Part shown: in pieces, positions 21,043-24,367 of the stretch
Layout: each line of letters opens with the position of its first letter
How positions within the stretch are numbered: the stretch's first letter is position 1
Virus record (IMG/VR): IMGVR_UViG_3300022890_000642
Coordinates: 1-24,367 of that record
Direction: 5' to 3' (one strand)
Length of the DNA: 24,367 nucleotides
Origin: a virus
Translations under genes and position numbers: made by a program
The notes under the pieces: model-generated
Seen by the model: only the letters and a program-made list of their open reading frames with translations
What the model was told of the DNA's origin: nothing
The model's database searches: none

Positions 21043-23471
21043 CAGTCACCACCTTCGTCGTCAATCCGGAAGAAGACATAGAGCCTACCGCCACCGTGAT
21101 GCGGTTGTCTGAAACGTAGTTCGTACCCTTGGGCAGCTAGAACAGGTACAACTTCCTGAAGCTTCTGCCCTAGTTTGATTGAAGACGAGATGACCTTTGT
21201 GAACTCAGGGTCATCGGATAGGATGGCTAGTTTCCTGTACAGTTCGGATGGTTTGATTCGAAGCCCTAGGTTCTTTTCCATACTCAACCAGTTCAGGAGT
21301 GCTTGCATGAACACATCCCGTTCAAGGACAGCTTGAGTCTGAGCCTTCTTCATGAATCGAATCAAGTGTTTCGGGTTTCGGTTATGGTGCCTGCAGGCTG
21401 CGATGAGGAGTGGAGCGAAATCAGCCATGCGTAGCTGTTCTTCGACTTCCTCTTCTTCCCTCAACAGCTTAACCACCTTGTGCAGATCCCAAATGATCTC
21501 ATGCCATAGTTGATTTCTATGGTGTAGGATCTCAGCCTTCAATGCACCCTCAGGTTTGAATGTTTCCCGAGCCCGAGTGGCTAGAATGATTGCTCTGTCA
21601 GCAATATCATCCCTCATGAACTGAGCAGACATGGTAGTGATTCCAAACGAGCATTGGAGTCGGTACTCAGCCATGTCATTGTTGGTGTAAAGGATACGTC
21701 TTCTCTCCCTAACACCAGTTGCAATTGTCGACAAGGCATTCGGTAACCATCTCAGAGAGTTATCAATCCCATCCAAAAAGAGGTGGCTTTGGTTACGACA
21801 CATCTCCTTGAACTGAGCCTCTTCAAAGGGTACATCCGAAACGGATCCCGAAGGGCCATAGAGTAACCAAGCCATTGACTTGAACAGAGTCGTCTTCCCG
21901 GATCCTTTATCCCCTTCAAGAATGAGCATGGGTTTGGTCTCGAGCAGGTCGGCAAAGAACAATGAGTAGAACCAAACTCGTACCAGGAATTGAGCATCGT
22001 CCGGATTCAATAGGTGAGCATTGAACTTACACTTGGTGAAGATCAATTCATCCAGCAGACTGAATCCTTCTTCGGTCCCTGTGTAGTTGTATCGAATTGG
22101 GGTGTAAGGTCTCGATGACTTTGGTGTCAAGAAGTAGACACCATCTAACCCATTGACTTGAATGTCTTGTTCAATACCATTAGTCCTGTGGTATTGGTCG
22201 TTGTGATCAGAGATGTATAGTGTCCCTGATTCAACATTGAAATGGGCTAATGTTCTTAGGGTTACTTTCGTTCCTTCATGACAAGCCCGGGCTTGGAAGT
22301 GCTGTCGCAGGTAATTGTATTCTCCTGTCGTAGCATTCAACCCATAAAGTAGGTACAAAAGGTGACCTGTTTCGACTTTGCCTTTGGAAAGGTCGTAAAG
22401 TCTCTTGTTGTAATGGAATGCGGACATGATCTCATCGTCGATGTAGTAGAATCTACCCCTAACTTCCATGTCCTTAAACAACATGTCAGCTAGGAGTTCA
22501 GTCCGTTGTTGATGAGGCATCTTGGTCTTGCGTAAGTCGTCAATGCGTCGAAGGATTGGTCTCTCGTCCTCGGGCAATTGGTGCTGCGAATGGGCTCTAC
22601 CACAATCATGCCACAAGTCAAGAGACTGATTGTATCGACGAATGGTAAACTTATTGTTCACCGACTCGAGAGCAAGTGCAAAGACTTCGTCTCTCGTCAT
22701 CCCCATTCGGAAGCATTGATTGTATAGATACCAAAGAGACCCTGAACGGTCCTTTGACCTTCTATCAAGGACATCGTCTAGCTTCTTTGGCCACTGTTCG
22801 GAGAACTTATCCTTTAGGTTCCTCCGCTTGGGTAGAGTATCCTCATCAGGAGTGGGAAGTTCTTGTGCAGCCATGTCAGCAGGTGCCTGGGGAATATCGA
22901 TGAAATCGTCAGGGGTGTATCGAGTCATTGGTGAAGCTACGTCAACGACCTTGACACTTTGGACGGGATCGTACTTGGTGTTGCTGAATCCAGGGATGCG
23001 AAGGAGTTGGCTTCGATCCCAACCGCCTCGGTCAACAGACAAGTAGTGATAGGCGAGGGCTTTGTTTAGCCTTTCAGCTTCTGTTGTCTCTATTGGTTCC
23101 TCGAGGAGCCAATAACAATGGTGTTTCTTCTTGGATGTTTCAACTACTATTGAAGGGGGTGGTTTGAAGCCGGCTGGAGATATGTCTTCGTCGTCGCAGT
23201 CCATGTACAGGCATTGAGTCATGAGGGCTGCGTTATCCTTACGCCAGTCGCCAGCTTCCTGGTAAGGATGTGGTGTGAAGAAGAAGTTGTGTAGTCTATC
23301 GACTTCAATGTCGAACTCGATATCCTCACCCCTGTGCAAAGCTGCGATTGGAAAGGATCCATGTTTCGGTCTGAATCCTTCTGGAGATGGTGTTGCTATT
23401 GCGATGCGAACAATACCCTCTAGTGAGGGAGGGAATATTTCCCTGAGGAAGTCAGTAGGAATCGTGTACAT
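21042..23471 (-). CDS. Primase-helicase: AEP-type primase fused to AAA+/SF3-like helicase
   Basis: The N-terminal part resembles archaeo-eukaryotic primase (RepB/Prim-Pol type): hDhD motif LYMDCDDED (Asp91/Asp93), HHCYWLLEEP (His117/His118) and SQLLRIPGFSNTKY (154-167). The C-terminal part has Walker A GDKGSGKTT (520-528) and Walker B HLFLDGID (Asp567), then a sensor-like LYTNND. A D5/SF3-type replicative helicase fits. 809 aa. It lies in the operon of promoter P8 after a 70-residue gene, and the next gene overlaps its stop. This and the family A polymerase form the replication core. Confidence 0.9.
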   Translation of the reverse strand: MYTIPTDFLREIFPPSLEGIVRIAIATPSPEGFRPKHGSFPIAALHRGEDIEFDIEVDRLHNFFFTPHPYQEAGDWRKDNAALMTQCLYMDCDDEDISPAGFKPPPSIVVETSKKKHHCYWLLEEPIETTEAERLNKALAYHYLSVDRGGWDRSQLLRIPGFSNTKYDPVQSVKVVDVASPMTRYTPDDFIDIPQAPADMAAQELPTPDEDTLPKRRNLKDKFSEQWPKKLDDVLDRRSKDRSGSLWYLYNQCFRMGMTRDEVFALALESVNNKFTIRRYNQSLDLWHDCGRAHSQHQLPEDERPILRRIDDLRKTKMPHQQRTELLADMLFKDMEVRGRFYYIDDEIMSAFHYNKRLYDLSKGKVETGHLLYLLYGLNATTGEYNYLRQHFQARACHEGTKVTLRTLAHFNVESGTLYISDHNDQYHRTNGIEQDIQVNGLDGVYFLTPKSSRPYTPIRYNYTGTEEGFSLLDELIFTKCKFNAHLLNPDDAQFLVRVWFYSLFFADLLETKPMLILEGDKGSGKTTLFKSMAWLLYGPSGSVSDVPFEEAQFKEMCRNQSHLFLDGIDNSLRWLPNALSTIATGVRERRRILYTNNDMAEYRLQCSFGITTMSAQFMRDDIADRAIILATRARETFKPEGALKAEILHHRNQLWHEIIWDLHKVVKLLREEEEVEEQLRMADFAPLLIAACRHHNRNPKHLIRFMKKAQTQAVLERDVFMQALLNWLSMEKNLGLRIKPSELYRKLAILSDDPEFTKVISSSIKLGQKLQEVVPVLAAQGYELRFRQPHHGGGRLYVFFRIDDEGGD

Positions 23472-23474
23472 TGA

Positions 23475-23687
23475 TTAGATCACTTCCTCGACTATGCCAT
23501 TGAGTAGGCGTGCTCTCGCATACCAGGTATGTGGCTCGGGTGAGTGAGGCCCTTCGATAGAGACTTCTCCATCGGTCGTATTGGCTGAGGGGAAAAGCGA
23601 ATTGGGTTGAAAGGCGATGATTCTTTCTCCCCTTACTAGGGCTGCTTTGAGTGCTGACTTTGACTGGAAGTTAGGTCGAACGTACAT
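23475..23687 (-). CDS. Small protein, unknown function, first gene of replication operon
   Basis: This 70-residue protein (MYVRPNFQSKSALKAALVRG start) has AGGAGA 4 bases before its ATG and follows promoter P8 by about 23 bases. It has a basic N-terminus and a beta-rich middle (RIIAFQPNSLF, HTWYARARLLNG). The primase-helicase starts 3 bases after its stop. No family recognised. Confidence 0.7.
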   Translation of the reverse strand: MYVRPNFQSKSALKAALVRGERIIAFQPNSLFPSANTTDGEVSIEGPHSPEPHTWYARARLLNGIVEEVI

Positions 23688-23710
23688 GTCTTCTCCTATC
23701 GTGATGATCT

Positions 23711-23739
23711 ATTATAACTGATTCAGCATGAGACATCAA
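23711..23739 (-). promoter_or_regulatory. Promoter P8 (TTGATG-17-TATAAT)
   Basis: TTGATG (23734-23739) and TATAAT (23711-23716) on the minus strand, 17 bp apart, with TCTCAT after the -35 as in P7, and a pyrimidine/A-T-rich upstream stretch (CCCTTATTTTCTCC). It starts the replication operon. Confidence 0.85.
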
Positions 23740-23807
23740 GGAGAAAATAAGGGAAACCTTCGACTATCATTACACTCTTGGGTGCTTTATGTTTAACTAC
23801 CACAATA

Positions 23808-23911
23808 GTCAACCCCCCCGGAGAGGCGCTCGTTGAGCTATCTTATATCAATAAATTGTCTAAAATCATCTCTAAAGAAATACAGATTCACGGCTCTCCT
23901 GGGGGGGCGAC
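23808..23911. repeat. Poly-C inverted repeat around AT-rich DNA
   Basis: The left arm GTCAACCCCCCCGGAGAG (from 23808) and the right arm CTCTCCTGGGGGGGCGAC (to 23911) pair imperfectly, each with a run of seven C or G. Between them are about 62 bases of A/T-rich sequence. No gene covers it convincingly. Origin, packaging or regulatory function cannot be decided. Confidence 0.6.
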
Positions 23912-23970
23912 TAATCCCATAAAACGCAGACAGTTTAAGACTGGATTGTGCTCTCCCTGTGCTGGTCGCG

Positions 23971-24360
23971 CTGTGGAGGCTCCAAAAAACAACCGGTGCG
24001 TATATGACGTCTAGAGTGCGTTGAGCGCGGTTAGAGAGGGGGTGCGCAATAGTCAAGCCATTTGTGGTGGTCGAAGGGCCTGTTCGATGCTAGCATTTGG
24101 TCGGTTTATGAGGGAATTAGCTATTGGGCGCATGGTTTACCTAGATAACCCTGTGTTTTATGGGTTTTAGGCTCATATCCGTGTGGAACGCGGTCTGGTT
24201 TGGAGCTCTGTGGAGCCTCCAGGAAACAGGTGCGCGTTAGACAGCGTCTACTGGCCGTTGTGAGGGCTTCTAGAGCGGTGGGGCGTTTGGGTAGCCATCG
24301 GCAGATTGGAACGGAAATGCTAGCATTTGTCGGTTTACCGAGTGGCCAAATGCTAGCATC
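23971..24360. repeat. Non-coding end: diverged ~230-bp duplication with ATGCTAGCAT palindromes
   Basis: The stretch 23740-24367 has no supported gene. CTGTGGAGGCTCCA at 23971 recurs as CTGTGGAGCCTCCA at 24208; ATGCTAGCATTTGGTCGGTT at 24087 recurs at 24317 with one base missing. The second copy forms a perfect 13-bp inverted repeat (24317-24329 with 24347-24359), each arm containing the palindrome ATGCTAGCAT. These could be operators for a repressor or replication initiator sites. Confidence 0.6.
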
Positions 24361-24367
24361 TCCCCCC

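Noticed and set aside
23778-24014. 78-codon plus-strand frame in the right-end non-coding region
   Set aside because: GTG start without a ribosome site, and it crosses the poly-C/poly-G inverted repeat; nothing recognisable. A real gene cannot be excluded.

Overview
The window is a piece of a tailed double-stranded DNA bacteriophage genome (Caudoviricetes-like). The host cannot be named from this sequence. The evidence is short, overlapping genes in long one-directional operons, a phage-type replication and recombination set (primase-helicase, family A polymerase, Sak4-like ATPase, DUF669-like ssDNA binder, Cas4-like nuclease, RuvC-like resolvase), nucleotide-metabolism genes (ThyX, MazG-like, phosphoribosyltransferase) and a 7-deazaguanine DNA-modification pathway. 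The promoters fit a bacterial primary sigma factor (TTGNNN, 17-18 bp, TATAAT). No rRNA, tRNA or CRISPR array was recognised.

Layout: (1) 1-2079, plus strand: a left-truncated gene, a second unrecognised gene (both possibly virion-associated) and a DUF115/sialyltransferase-like protein. (2) 2080-6258, minus strand: an accessory region of small genes in short units, each behind a TATAAT promoter. It is separated by long non-coding stretches holding at least five copies of a palindromic element and two arrays of a degenerate ~27-bp tandem repeat. Several genes here look more GC-rich than the rest. (3) 6259-10682, minus strand operon: an unknown protein, a uracil-DNA glycosylase/DNA polymerase fusion, a small protein, ThyX and a MazG-like pyrophosphatase. 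(4) 10735-17020, minus strand operon: Cas4-like nuclease, unknown Lys-tailed protein, Sak4-like ATPase, DUF669-like protein, RuvC-like nuclease, ribbon-helix-helix protein, QueD, a PHD-like zinc finger, QueE, FolE and a DpdA-like transglycosylase. (5) 17104-23687, minus strand operon: small protein, primase-helicase, unknown protein, QueC, four small proteins, an SNF2-like helicase and a hypoxanthine/guanine-type phosphoribosyltransferase. (6) 23688-24367: no convincing gene; poly-C inverted repeat, ATGCTAGCAT palindromes and a diverged ~230-bp duplication.

How the genes fit together: FolE, QueD, QueE and QueC are the four steps from GTP to preQ0, and the DpdA-like enzyme would exchange it for guanine in DNA, so the phage probably carries dPreQ0 in its genome. 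No QueF or amidotransferase that would convert preQ0 further was seen in this window. ThyX, the MazG-like protein and the UDG domain on the polymerase suggest control of the dNTP pool and of uracil in DNA. The three long operons and the accessory genes share one promoter design with an A/T-rich element just upstream of the -35. The clearest undescribed material is the set of palindromic elements and tandem arrays at 3.5-6.3 kb, and the C4HC3 zinc-finger gene embedded between queD and queE.
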